Shown here: positions 1 to 12,569 of the stretch, in pieces
Position numbering within the stretch: the first letter of the stretch is position 1
Layout of the letters: the number at the start of each line of letters is the position of its first letter
Assembly: GCF_030272615.1 (NCBI RefSeq)
Contig: NC_081409.1
Span: forward strand, 25,057,406 to 25,121,405
Source: Cryptomeria japonica
Taxonomy: Eukaryota; Streptophyta; Pinopsida; Cupressales; Cupressaceae
Direction of reading: 5' to 3'
DNA length: 64,000 nt
Program-made: the position numbers and the translations under genes
The notes under the pieces: generated by a model
The model's database searches: none
What the model was told of the DNA's origin: nothing
What the model saw: the letters and a program-made list of their open reading frames with translations, nothing else

Positions 1-3000
1 ATTGTGTCCTAAGGGGTCATATGGTGTCCTAAGGGGTCATAGGACACCATATGACCCCTTAGCACACCATACGACCCATAACAACACTGTATTGTGTCCT
101 AACAGGTCATATGGTGTCCTAAGGGGTCATAGGACACCATATGACCTCTTATGACACCATACGACCCATAACGACTTAGTATTGTGTCCTAGGGGGTCAT
201 ATGGTGTCCTAAGGGGTCATAGGACACCATATGACCCCTTACAACACCATACAACCTATAACAATACTGTATTGTGTCCTAAGGGGTCATAGGACAACAT
301 ATGACCCCTTATGACACAATACGACCCATAACGACACTGTACTGTGTCTTAGGGGGTCATATGGTGTCCTAGGGGTCATAGCACACCATATGACCCCTTA
401 CAACACCGTATGACCCATAACGACACCGTATTGTGGGGTCATAGGACAACATATGACCCCTTATGACACCATACGACCCATAACGACACTATACTGTGTC
501 CTAGGGGGTCATATGGTGTCCTAGGGGTCATAGGACACCATATGACCCCTTACGACACCGTATGACCCATAGCGACACTGTATTGTGTCCTAGGGGGTCA
601 TATGGTGTTCTAAGGGGTCATAGGACACCATATGAACCTTTAGGACACCATACGACCCTTTAGGACACCATACGACCCATAACGACACTGTATTGTGTCC
701 TAGGGGGTCATATGGTGTCCTAAGGGGTCATTGGACACCATATGACCCCTTAGGACACCATAACGACACCATATTGTGTCCTAAGGGGTCATTGGACACC
801 ATATGACCCCTTAGGACACCATACGAACCATAACGACACCATATTGTGTCCTAAGGGGTCATATGGTGTCCTAAGGGGTCATAAGACACCATATGACCCC
901 TTAGGACACCATACGACCCACAACAACACCGTATTGTGTCCCTAGGGGCCATATGGTGTCCCAAGGGGTCATAGAACACCATATGACCCCTTATGACACC
1001 ATACAACCCATAATGACACCGAATTGTGTCCTAGGGGGTCATATGGTGTCCTAAGGGATCATAGAACACCATTTGACCCCTTACGAGACCATACGACCCA
1101 TAACAACACTATATTGTGTCCTAAGGGGTCATATGGTGTCCTAAGGGGTCATAGGACACCATATGACCCCTTATGACACCATACGACCCATAACGACACC
1201 ATATTGTGTCCTAGGGGGTCATATGGTGTCCTAGGGATCATAAGACACCAAATGACCCCTTATGACACCATACGATCCATAACAACACTGTATTGTGTCC
1301 TAGGGGGTCATATGGTGTCCTAAGGGGTCATAGGACACCATATGACCGCTTATGACACCATACAACCCATAACGACACATAAGGGGTCATATGGTGTCCT
1401 ATCACCCCATATGATACCATATGACCCCTTAGGTGTCCATACGATGTCGTTATGGGTTGAATGGTGTCCTAAGGGGTCATAAGACACCATATGACCCCTT
1501 AGGACACCATACGACCCATAACAACACCGTATTCTATCCTAGGGGGTCATATGGTGTCTTAGGGATCATAGGACACCATATGACCCCTTACGACACCATA
1601 CGACCCATAACGATACCTAAGGGGTCATATGGTGTCCTAAGGGGTCATAAGACACCCTATGACCCCTTAGGACACCATATGACCCATAATGACACCCTAT
1701 TATGTCCTACGAGGTCATATGGTGTTTTAAGGGGTCATAGGACACCATATGACGCCTTAGGACACCATATGACCCCCTAGGACACCGTATTGTGTCCTAG
1801 CGGGTCATCTAGTGTCCTAACGGTGTCCTAGGGGGTCATATGGTGTCCTAAGACCGTATTGTGTCCTAGGGGGTCATCTAGTGTCCTAACGGTGTCCTAG
1901 GGGGTCATATGGTGTCCTAAGGGGTCATAGGACACCATATGACCCCTTAGGACACTATACGACCCATAACGACACCATATTGTGTCCTAAGGGTTTATAT
2001 AGTGTCCTTCGGGGTCATAGGACACCATATGACCCCTTAGGACACCATACGACCCATAAAGACACTGTATTGTGTCCTAAGGGGTCATATGGTATCCTAA
2101 GGGGTCATAGGACACCATACGACCCCTTACGACACCATACGACCCATAACAACACCGTATTATGTCCTATGGGGTCATAGGACACCATATGACCCCTTAC
2201 AACACCATACGACCCATAACGACATCGTATTGTGTCCTAGGGGGTCATATGGTTTCCTAAGGGGTCATATGGTGTCCTAAGGGGTCACACCATATGACCC
2301 CTTAGGACACCATATGACCCATAACGACACTGTATTGTGTCCTACAAAGTCATATGGTGTCCTAAGGGGTCATAAGACACCATATGACCCTTTAGAAAAC
2401 CATATGACCCCCTAGGACACCGTATTGTATCCTAGGGGGTCATATGGTGTCCTAAGGGGTCATAGGACACCATATGACCCCTTAGGACACCATATAACCC
2501 ATAACGACACCATATTGTGTCCTAAGGGGTCACATGGTGTCCTAAGGGGTCATAGGACACCATAAGACCCCTTAGGACACATACGACCCATAAAGACACC
2601 GTATTGTGTGGTAAGGGGTCATATGGTGTCCTAAGGGGTCATGGGACACCATATGACCCCTTACGACACCATACGACCCATAACGACACCGTATTGTGTC
2701 CTAGGGGATCATATGGTGTCGTAAGGGGTCATAGGACACCATATGACCCGTTACGATACCATACAACCCATAACAACACTGTATTGTGTCCTAAGGGGTC
2801 ATATGGTGTCCTAAGGGGTCATAGGACACCATATGACCCCTTACAACATCATACGACCCATAACAACACCATATTGTGTCCTAGGGAGTCATATGGTGTC
2901 CTAGGGGTCATAGGACACCAAATGACCCCTTACGACACCATACGACCCAGAACGAGACCGTATTGTTTCCTAGGGGGTCATATGGTGTCCTAAGGGGTCA

Positions 3001-6000
3001 TAAGACACCATATGACCCCTTAGGACACAATACGACCCATAACGACACCGTATTGTGTCCTAGGGGGTCATATGGTCTCGTAGGGGTAATAGGACACCAT
3101 ATGACCCATAACGACCACTAAGCGGTTATATGGTGTCCTATGGCCCCATAGGACATCATATGACCCCTTAGGTGTCCATACGACCCATAAAGACACCATA
3201 TTGTGTCCTAAGGAGTCATATGGTGTCCTAAGGGGTCATAGGACACCATATTACCCCTTAGGACACCATACAACCCATAACGACATCGTATTATGTCCTA
3301 CGAGGTCATATGGTGTCCTAAGGTGTCATAGGACACGATATAACCCCTTTGGACACCATATGACCCCCTAGGACACCATATTGTGTCCTAGGTGGTCATA
3401 TGGTGTCCTAAGGGGTCATAGGACACCATATGACCCCTTAGGACACCATATGACCACCTAGGACACAATATGGTGTCCTAGGGGGTCATATGGTGTCCTA
3501 AAGGGTCATAGGACACCATATGACCCCTTAGGACACCATATGACACATAACGACACCGTATTGTGTCCTAAGGGGTCATAGGACACCATATGACCCCTTA
3601 CGACACCACACGACCCATAACAACACCGTATTATGTCCTAGGGTGTCATATGGTGTCCTAAGGGGTCATAGGACACCATATGACCCCTTACGACACCATA
3701 CGACTCATAACGACACCATATTGTGTCCTATATGGAGTCCTAAGGGGTCATAGGACACCATATGACCCCATACAACACTATACGAACCATAAGGACACCG
3801 TATTGTGTCCTAGGGGTCATATGGTGTCCTAGGGGTCATAGGACACCATATGACCCCTTACAACACCATACGATCCATAACGACACCGTATTGTGTCCTA
3901 GGGGTCATATGGTGTCCTAAGGGGTCATAGGACACCATATGACCTCTTACGACACCATACTACCCATAACGACACATAAGGGGTCATATGGTGTCCTATG
4001 GCCCCATAGGACACCATATGACCCCTTAGGTGTCCATATGTTGTCGTTATGGGTCATAAGGTGTCCTAAGGGACACTATACAATCCATAACGACACCGTA
4101 TTGTGTCCTAGGGGGTCATATGGTTTCCTAGGGGTCATAGGACACCATATGACCCCTTACGACACCATACGACCCATAACGACACCTAAGGGGTCATATG
4201 GAGTCCTATGGCCCCATAGGGCACCATATGACCCCTTAAGTGTCCATACAACCCATAAAGACACCATATTGTGTCCTAAGCGGTCATATGGTATCCTAAG
4301 GGTTCATAGGACACCATATGACCCCTTAGGACACCATATGACCCATAACGACATCGTATTGTGTCCTACGGGGTCATATGGATTCCTAAGGGGTCATAGG
4401 ACACCATATGACCCCTTAGGACACCATATGACCCCCTAAGACACCGTATTGTGTCCTAGGGTTCATATGGTGTCCTAAGGGGTCATAGGACACCATATGA
4501 TCCCTTAGGACACTATACGACCTATAACGACACCATATTGTGTCCTAAGGGGTCATATGGTGTCCTAAGGGGTCATACAACACTATACGACCCATTAGGA
4601 CACCATACGACCCATAATGACACTGTATTGTGTCCTAAGGTGTCATATGGTGTCCTAAAGGGTCATATGACACCGTATGACCCCTTACGACATCATACAA
4701 CCCATAATGACACCGTATTGTGTCCTAGGGGGTCATATGGTGTCCTAAGGTGTCATAGGACACCATATGACCCCTTATGACACCATACTACCCATAACAA
4801 CACCGTATTGTGTCCTAAGGGGTCATAGGACACCATAAGACCCCTTACGATACCAGATGACCCATAACGACACCGTATTGTGTCCCAGGGGGTCAGATGG
4901 TGTCCTAGGGGTCATAGGACACCATGTGGCCCCTTACGACACCATACGACCCATAACGACATCGTATTGTGTCCTAGGGGGTCATATGGTGTCCTAAGGG
5001 GTCATAGAACACCATATAACCTCTTAGGACACCATAGTACCCATAACAACACATAAGGGGTCATATGGTGTCCTATGGCCCCATAGGACACCATATGACC
5101 CCTTAAGTGTTCATACGGTGTCGTTATGGGTCGTATGGTGTCCTAAAGGGTCATATGGTGTCCTAAGGGGTCATAAGACACCATATGACCCCTTTGGACA
5201 CCATACGACCCATAACGACACCATATTTTGTCCTAGGGGGTCATATGGTGTCCTAGGGGTCATAGGACACCATCTGACCCCTTATGACACCATACGACCC
5301 ATAACGACAACTAAGGGGTCATATGGTGTCATGTGGCCCCATAAGACACTATATGACCCCTTAGGTGTCCATACAACCCATAAAGACACCATATTGTGTC
5401 CTAAGGGGTCATATGGTGTCTTAACAGGTCATAAGACACCATATGACCCCTTAGGACACCATACGACCCATAACGACACCGTATTGTGTCCTATGGGGTC
5501 ATATGCTGTCCTAAGGGGTCATAGGACACTATATGACCCCTTTCGACACCATACGACCCATAACGACACAATATTGTGTCCTAGGGGGTCATATGGTGTC
5601 CTATGGGGTCATAGGACACCATATAACCCCTTACAACACCATATGACCCATAACAACACCTAAGGGGTCATATGGTGTCGTATGGGGCCAGAGGACACCA
5701 TATGACCCCTTAGGTGTCCATACGACCCATAAAGACACCATATTGTGTCTTAAGGGGTCATATGGTGTCTTATGACACCTTAGGACAGGGGGTCATAGGA
5801 CACCATATGACCCCTTACGACACCCCATAGGACACCATATGACCCCTTAGGTGTCCATACGACCCATAAAGACACCATATTGTGTCTTAAGGGGTCATAT
5901 GGTGTCCTAAGGGGTCATAGCACACAATATGACCCCTTAGGAAACCATATGACCCATAACGACATCGTATTATGTCCTATGGGGTCATATGGTGTCCTAA

Positions 6001-8492
6001 GGTGTCATAGGACACCATATGACCCCTTAGGACACCATATGACCCCCTATGACATCGTATTGTGTCTTAGAGGGTAATATGGTGTCTTAAGGGGTAATAG
6101 GACACCATATGACCCCTTAGAACACCATACGACCCATAACGACACCATATTGTGTCCTAAGGGGTCAGAAGACACCATATGACCCATTAGGACACCATAT
6201 GACCCATAACAACACCGTATTGTGTCCTAAGGGGTCATAGGACACCATATGACCCCTTACGACACCATACGACCCATAATGACACTGTATTGTGTCCTAG
6301 GGGGTCATATGGTGTCCTGAGGGGTCATAGGACACCATATGACACCTTACAACACCATACGACCCATACCGACACCGTATTATGTCCTAAGGGGTCATAG
6401 AACACCATATGGCCCCTTACGACACCATACGACCCATAACGACACCGTATTGTGTCCTAGGGGGTCATATGCTGTCCTAGGGGTCATAGGACACCATATG
6501 ACCCCTTACGACACCATACGACCCATAACGACAACGTATTGTGTCCTAGGGGGTCATATGGTGTCCTAAGGGGTCATAGGACACCATATGACCCCTTACG
6601 ACACCATACTACCCATAACGACACATAAGGGGTCATATGGTGTCCTATGTCCCCATAGGACACCATATGACCCCTTAGGTGTCCATATGGTGTCGTTATG
6701 GGTCGTATGGTGTCCTAAGGGGTCATATGGTGTCCTAAGGGGTCATAAGACACCATATGACCCCTTAGGACACCAAACGACTCATAACGACACCGTATTG
6801 TGTCCTAGGGGGTCATATAGTGTCCTATGGGTCATAGGACACCATATGACCCCTTCCGACATGATATGACCCATAACGACAACTAAGGGGTCATATGGTG
6901 TCCTATGGCCCCATAAGACACCATATGACCCTGTAAGTGTCCATACGACCCATAAAGACACCATATTGTGTCCTAAGGGGTCATATGGTGTCCGAAGGGG
7001 TCATAGGACACCATATGACCGCTTAGGACACCATACGACCCATAATGATACATAAGGGGTCATATGGTGTCCTAAGGGGTCATAGGACACCATACGACCC
7101 ATAATGATACATAAGGGGTCATATGGTGTCCTATGGCCCCATAGGACACCATATGACCCCTTACAACACCATATGACCCATAACGACACTTTATTGTGTC
7201 CTAGGGGGTCATATGGTGTCCTAAGGGGTCATATGACACCATATGACCCCTTACGACACCATATGACCCATAACGACACATAAGGGGTCATATGGTGTCC
7301 TATGGCCCCATAGGACACCATATGACCCCTTAGGTGTCCATACGGTGTCGTTATGGGTCACATGGTGTCCTAAGGGGTCATAAGACACCATATGACCCCT
7401 TACGACACCATACGACCCATAATGACACCGTATTATGTCCTAGGGGGTCATATATTGTCCTAGGGGTCATAGGATACCATATGACCCCTTACGACACCAT
7501 ACGACCGATAACAACACCGTATTATTTCCTAGGGGGTCATATGGTGTCGTAAGGGGTCATAGGACACCATATGACCCCTTATGACACCATACTACACATA
7601 ACGACATATAAGGGGTCATATGGTGTCCTATGTCCCCATTGGACACCATATGACCCCATAGGTGTCCATACTATGTTGTTATGGGTCGTATGGTGTCTTA
7701 AGGGATGAGATGGTGTCCTAAGGGGTCATAAGACACCATGTGACCCCTTACGACACCATACGACCCATAACGACACCTAAGGGGTCATATGGTGTCCTAT
7801 AGCCCCACAGGACACCATATGACTCCTTAGGTTTCCATACGACCCATAAAGACACCATATTGTTTCCTAAGGGGTCATAGGACACCATATGACCCCTTAG
7901 GACACCATACGACCCATAACGATGTCGTATTGTGTCCTACAGAGTCATATGGTGTCCTAAGGGGTCATAGGACACTATATGACCCCCTAGGACACCATAT
8001 TGTGTCCTAGGTGGTCATAAGGTGTCCTAAGGGGTCATAGGACACCATATGACCCCTTAGGACACCATACGACCCATAACGAGACCATATTATGTCCTAA
8101 GGGGTCATATGGTGTCCTAAGGGGTTATAGGACACCATATGACCCCTTTGGACACCATATGACCCCCTAGGACACCGTATTGTGTCCTAGGGTGTCATAT
8201 TGTGTCCTAAGGGGTCATAGGACACCATATGACCCCTTACGACACCATACGACCTGGAACGACACCTAAGGGATCATATGGTGTCCTATGGCCCCATAGG
8301 AAACCATATGACCCCTTAGGTGTCCATATGACCCATAACGACACCATATTGTGTCCTAAGGGGTCATATGGTGTCCTAAGGGGTCATAGGACACCATATG
8401 ACCCCTTAGGGACACTATACGACCCATAACGACACCTAAGGGATCATATGGTGTCCTAAGACACCATATTATGTCCTAAAGAGTCATATGGT
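1..8492. repeat. ~90-bp palindrome-rich satellite array
   Basis: Tandem array running off the left window edge. The landmark ATTGTGTCCT recurs about every 90 bp (1, 91, 181, 271), with many shorter or longer steps from small deletions and duplications. Each unit is built from the word AAGGGGTCATATGGTGTCCT, a half word AAGGGGTCAT, and then the reverse complement of the word, followed by a linker around ACGACCCATAACGACACCG. This gives hairpins with arms up to 23 bp and a 10-nt loop, for example 8355-8377 against 8388-8410, which match perfectly. Because 90 is a multiple of three, long open frames occur on both strands; I treat them as by-products. The array ends abruptly at about 8492. Confidence 0.95.
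3967..4018. repeat. Near-perfect palindrome variant of the satellite (type example)
   Basis: In this variant the half-word loop is replaced by a GGCC centre, giving 25-bp arms with only a 2-nt spacer. Related blocks, recognisable by CCTATGGCCCCATAGG or close variants, lie near 1387, 3130, 4190, 5055, 5325, 5660, 6630, 6890, 7128, 7280, 7615, 7780 and 8275. In several of them (near 1430, 4035, 5110, 6680, 7335, 7675) the linker that follows is in the opposite orientation, as TGTCGTTATGGGTC. The array therefore contains internal inversions rather than a simple head-to-tail order. Confidence 0.85.
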
Positions 8493-9239
8493 TTAATTTT
8501 TATGGTTGTGGCTATCAAACTATAGGGTATAGAGCAGAAATTTATCAAAGGTTAAAAAATTTCAATGGAAGTCATTTGGCTAGCGCCAAAATGAGCTTCA
8601 CAAAAAAAAGGTTATAGGGTAGAGAGTAGAAATTTATCAAAGGTCAAAAATTTAAATGAGCTGCACTAAAAAACGGTTATATGGGACCCTTGACCCGTGA
8701 TCCAAGCCCACATTCTCTCATTTTGTCTTCTTTCTGCGCATGATCAGACAAAAAAATGCTTTTTGCATGGTGTTGACATTTTATGCAAGGTTATTTTATA
8801 CATTCCATTAGCTCTCCACCACCTTTTTTTTCATTTGGCAATGTCAAAGAGGAAGAACGTAGTTTTTTTTATCAAATTTGAATAATTGAGGTAATATTTT
8901 CTTGTTTTTTGAATTCAAATACTTATTAAGTGTTATTTTGTTTAAATGTTAGAATAAAAGTGTGAGTCAAAATTGATCATAATCCTATTAGATTTACATT
9001 AGATTTAACAATGCATTTGAAGGAAGTTGCATAAGAAAATTATTTGTTAAGGGGTTTAAAACAAAATTTGCAATTTCATACATCCTTTTTAAGATCAAAT
9101 GAAATAATTTAGAAAAGGAATACATGAAATAATTTCAATTTCATATATCCATTTTAACATATGCATAATTAGGACAATCATAGATGCATAATTTCACTTT
9201 ATTCTCTTTTATGTGCATGTACATGTAGAAATCATCATC
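8493..9239. other. Intergenic stretch between the satellite and the transposase-like gene
   Basis: AT-rich unique DNA. It holds one diverged direct duplication of roughly 65-90 bp: the words TAGGGTA-GAG, AGAAATTTATCAAAGGT and AATGAGCT-CAC appear near 8520-8600 and again near 8611-8665. No convincing gene, RNA gene or terminal inverted repeat was seen. It is the upstream flank of the gene starting at 9240 and may contain its promoter, but no clear TATA or initiator signal could be assigned. Confidence 0.6.
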
Positions 9240-12200
9240 ATGCCGAGGAAACGACCAAAAAATGTAACACCGGAAGAGCGTGAAGCTAAGAATGCAAAAA
9301 AAAGAGAAGGAATGAAGCAACTTTGTGAACAAAGGAAATTGAATACCATAGAAGAAGAGGTGCCAATTGAAGAGGAACATGAAATATCCATCCAATCTAA
9401 GAGAGAGACAAAATTGGCCACACAAAGGCAACAGATGCAAAACCTTTGTGCAATGAGACAATTGAATCCCGAGGTTGAGAGCATTTCTACCATAATTCAA
9501 GTTGAAGGCACCCCATCTCTTACATCTCAAGTTGAAGGCACACCATCTCTTATTGGCACACCGTTGGTGTCTACAACATCTCATATTGAATGCACTCCCT
9601 CTATGACATTTGACGTTGCAAGTACTTCACAACTGACATCAAGTATTGGAGCTACACCATCTTGGACACCTCAATTTCAAGGTATGTCATCATTTTCATC
9701 TCTGGTTGAAGGTATGCCACCTATCCCTAATGTTGTTGACATTCCTAATCTTGAGGTAACTCAAAGTTTGAGAACACCTCCTAGAGTTTTGCATAGAAAG
9801 CCTAAGTATTTGATTGATATTGATGCCAATGTTTTGAAACCAATGGTTGACAAGATTCCGAAGCGTACTTGTCAAAGACATGCTAACCGGATATGGAAAA
9901 TATTTTTTGAGCCTTTAAATGAGATAGGAAGATGTCAACTATTTGTTGAAATGATGAGAAATCTGAAATTTAGGCCTATAATGAAGATTCTTGGGCTAAG
10001 AACATCGATTGAATCAAGTGACAAATCTATTGTGAGGAATATGATACTGTTGGTTTTAACTCACGCACAAAAGACGTGTCATTACATCAACAATTGTAAG
10101 CACTCAAACTAAGAAAGCTCGCCTCCTTAGAAAGACAAGTAAACAATTGAAGATAAGTAGACAAACTCTAATGAGAGCTTTGGGAAGGCAACAAAGAGCG
10201 GAGGATCCATATAACAATGAGTTATGGGCATTTTCTGGTAGATTACCACAGAAAGATAAAGCAATTGTTGAAGCCTTGAGATCCCTAATTGAAGATTTTT
10301 GGAAGAATAACACAAGGGTCTCTCCAAATCAAAGAGATGTTGTAAGAAGGAGGATTGGTAGTAAAATCTGTGATCCACATCCGAAACATTTTTTGGATAT
10401 GACTCAAACACAATTTTTTGCCAAGTTTCAACGTATGTATCCTCAAATAAAAATTAGTCAAAGATTCTTTGAAATGGTAAAGCCTTTTTATGTCAAAATA
10501 AATCACACAGGCACAACTTGTTGTTGTAGAGTACATATTGAATTTTCTAACCATTATGATGTTTATCAACGCATATGTATAGATTTGCATGCTAACAATG
10601 TTTTGCAGGAATGCAACATAAATGGTCCACCGACATCTTCAAGGGAATTCATATCTAGCATCTTATGTGAAAGAGTAGATGGTCAAGTATATTACAATAA
10701 GTGTTGCTTGGATGGCACATGTGTTGATTGTGGTGGATTGCGACATTTACAAATTTGTCAACATATGGATATTGGACAAGAAATTGGTAATGAATTAATA
10801 GAATTTGGAAAATATAAGACAATGGCCTACATGCTAAAAGATGGAAAAGAAGCAAAAAGGTGTGAATTGGTAAGTGAGAAGATTCCAGTGTATCAGTTTA
10901 TGGGCATCTTTCATGAGAATATAGTGTATGAGTATGCAAGGCATAACCATTGAGCTTGTTGGTTGGACTCACAATTTAAGCTATGCAAGGACACATTTCC
11001 ACTTCATACAATCATTTCAATTGTTGACTTTGTAGAGAACTACACACTACAACCACAGAATGAGGTGCAATCACAATATTACAACTCCACACAAGTTGCC
11101 ATATTTGTGAATATAGCATTCATTCATGCACATGATAGTATGGAAGAGGATAGGAAGATATTGAGGGAGTATCATTTTTACATCAGTGATGATCGCTCAC
11201 ACTCTATAGAGTTTGTGCAAGGTTGTTTTCAGATATTCTACGATGATTTGGCTAGCTGAGGCATATCATTCCGTCAACATATCATATGGTCGGATAATTG
11301 TGCATCGCAATTTAAGAACTCTTGGATGTTTTATTGGTTGAGTAGGATGCATAAGTTGACTGCTATTCAACATATGTGGAATTTCTCTGAGGCTGGGCAT
11401 GGAAAAGGGGAGCATGATGGTGCAGGAGCATGTATTAAAAGAGCTTTAGCACAAGAAGAGTTAAAGTAAAAAGGGAATGCAAACTTGAAAGATGCATCAA
11501 TTGTTCAATGGTGCAATGGTACAATTGGTCCAGGTAATCAAGGTAAGTCTTCAGTACACAGATTTTTTTAGTTGGTAGATGATAATAACATTGCAAAATT
11601 AGAAGATTGTTGTATATTGATAGGATCGAGTGAGCTACACTCTTTCAAAAGCTCTAATGCAGGTTCATGGACTATCCATACACGGCGGATGGCATGTTAT
11701 TGTTCTTCATGTAGAGATGGTGCCTATAATGACTGTGAGTCAAAGGAGTGGGTGGACGAATGGTATATGAGACCTCTAATCCCACTTGAGACATACCGAC
11801 CTCCGAGTGCACTACAACTCACATAGATGGAAGCATCAATTGACTTTGACCATGTCTCAGATTTGTCGAACCAGGTAAATTATCCACATGCAATTTTTTG
11901 TACTTTAATATTTTACCTTAGTTGTTTCCTAAATTCTTCTCACTTTATCATTGCAGGGCATGTTTATGCAGTAATTGCAGCTAAAGACAATGAAGAAGGA
12001 ATAGATTATTACCTGTGTCATTGTGTGGACGCAAAAAAGAAATTGGATCGCCCTGTGGTAGATGGAGAAAATATTGAGTACCCCATAGGATCAGTAGTTG
12101 TTACTGGTACATGGCTTAGAAGGTACCCAGTGAAGAAGTCTAACTTGTGGTTGTTTGAGGACTTCGAGACACATAGGAAGATTCTTCATTATTCTAACCT

Positions 12201-12342
12201 TGTTGTAGCTTCAAATGTTCATTTGATCAGATATGGGGGTAGACCACTAAACAAGAACCTATGGAAGGTTCGTGAGTCTAACCATGAGGCCATACTAGAC
12301 ACGATAAAGAGCAGATCAGATCCAGATGGTTCATTGGATTAA
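9240..12342 (+). pseudogene. Transposase-like gene with CxxCG and SDNCxSQFK / HGKGxxDG motifs (decayed)
   Basis: The start at 9240 gives MPRKRPKNVTPEERE, a basic N-terminus, followed by a low-complexity stretch repeating EGTPSL. The frame changes once near 10080. The main frame then runs to 12342, interrupted by TGA at 10951 and 11257, TAA at 11467, TAG at 11569 and TAG at 11824. Motifs in order: a zinc-type cluster CCLDGTCVDCG (about 10700-10735), ISDD (about 11183), SDNCASQFK (about 11290) and GHGKGEHDGAGACIKR (about 11395-11442). These resemble, from memory, a family of putative DNA transposases with widely spaced acidic residues, best known to me from animal genomes; the superfamily is not certain. 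The last part (about 11960-12340) looks like a separate globular domain, possibly BAH-like. A GT/AG pair at 11875 and 11956 could mark an intron, but its 82-bp length does not keep frame. Five in-frame stops argue for a dead copy. Confidence 0.65.
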
Positions 12343-12569
12343 ATGTAAATGTAAAAAATTATGAGTTCCATCTTATTTGGATATATGTACATGACTTGTA
12401 TTTTTGACTACTCGAGGAATTGTAATATAAAAAAATGTGTTTTTGTCTTGTTTTGTGTGATTTTATGTAAATAATGTCATTTTGGACCATTATAGATCAC
12501 ATGGGATCATTTCGTGAAGTATAGCCTACTAATATGTTAAAAGATGTAAAAAATGTTCATTTGTTGTCA
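12343..12569. other. AT-rich 3' flank of the transposase-like gene
   Basis: Follows the stop codon at 12340-12342. T-rich and A-rich runs could serve for polyadenylation, but no single signal stands out. It merges into a diverged first piece of the 359-bp repeat near 12570. Confidence 0.5.

Noticed and set aside
1433-8429. Many open frames rich in GSYGVLRGHRTPYDPL-type repeats
   Set aside because: They come from the ~90-bp period being divisible by three and from palindromy; both strands give the same peptide, frames break often, and there is no gene context.
1-8492. CRISPR-like regularly spaced palindromic repeats
   Set aside because: There are no unique spacers, the whole unit is repeated, and the surroundings are plant nuclear DNA.
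1-8492. Interstitial telomere repeat, because CCTAA recurs
   Set aside because: The plant telomere heptamer CCCTAAA does not occur in tandem; CCTAA is only part of the satellite word.
8697-8885. 62-codon open frame upstream of the transposase-like gene
   Set aside because: Hydrophobic and AT-driven, no motif, no link in frame to the downstream gene.
9141-9584. Minus-strand open frames opposite the transposase-like gene's N-terminus
   Set aside because: They are shadows of the plus-strand coding sequence; composition is Cys/Phe/Leu-rich as expected for antisense of Lys/Glu-rich coding.
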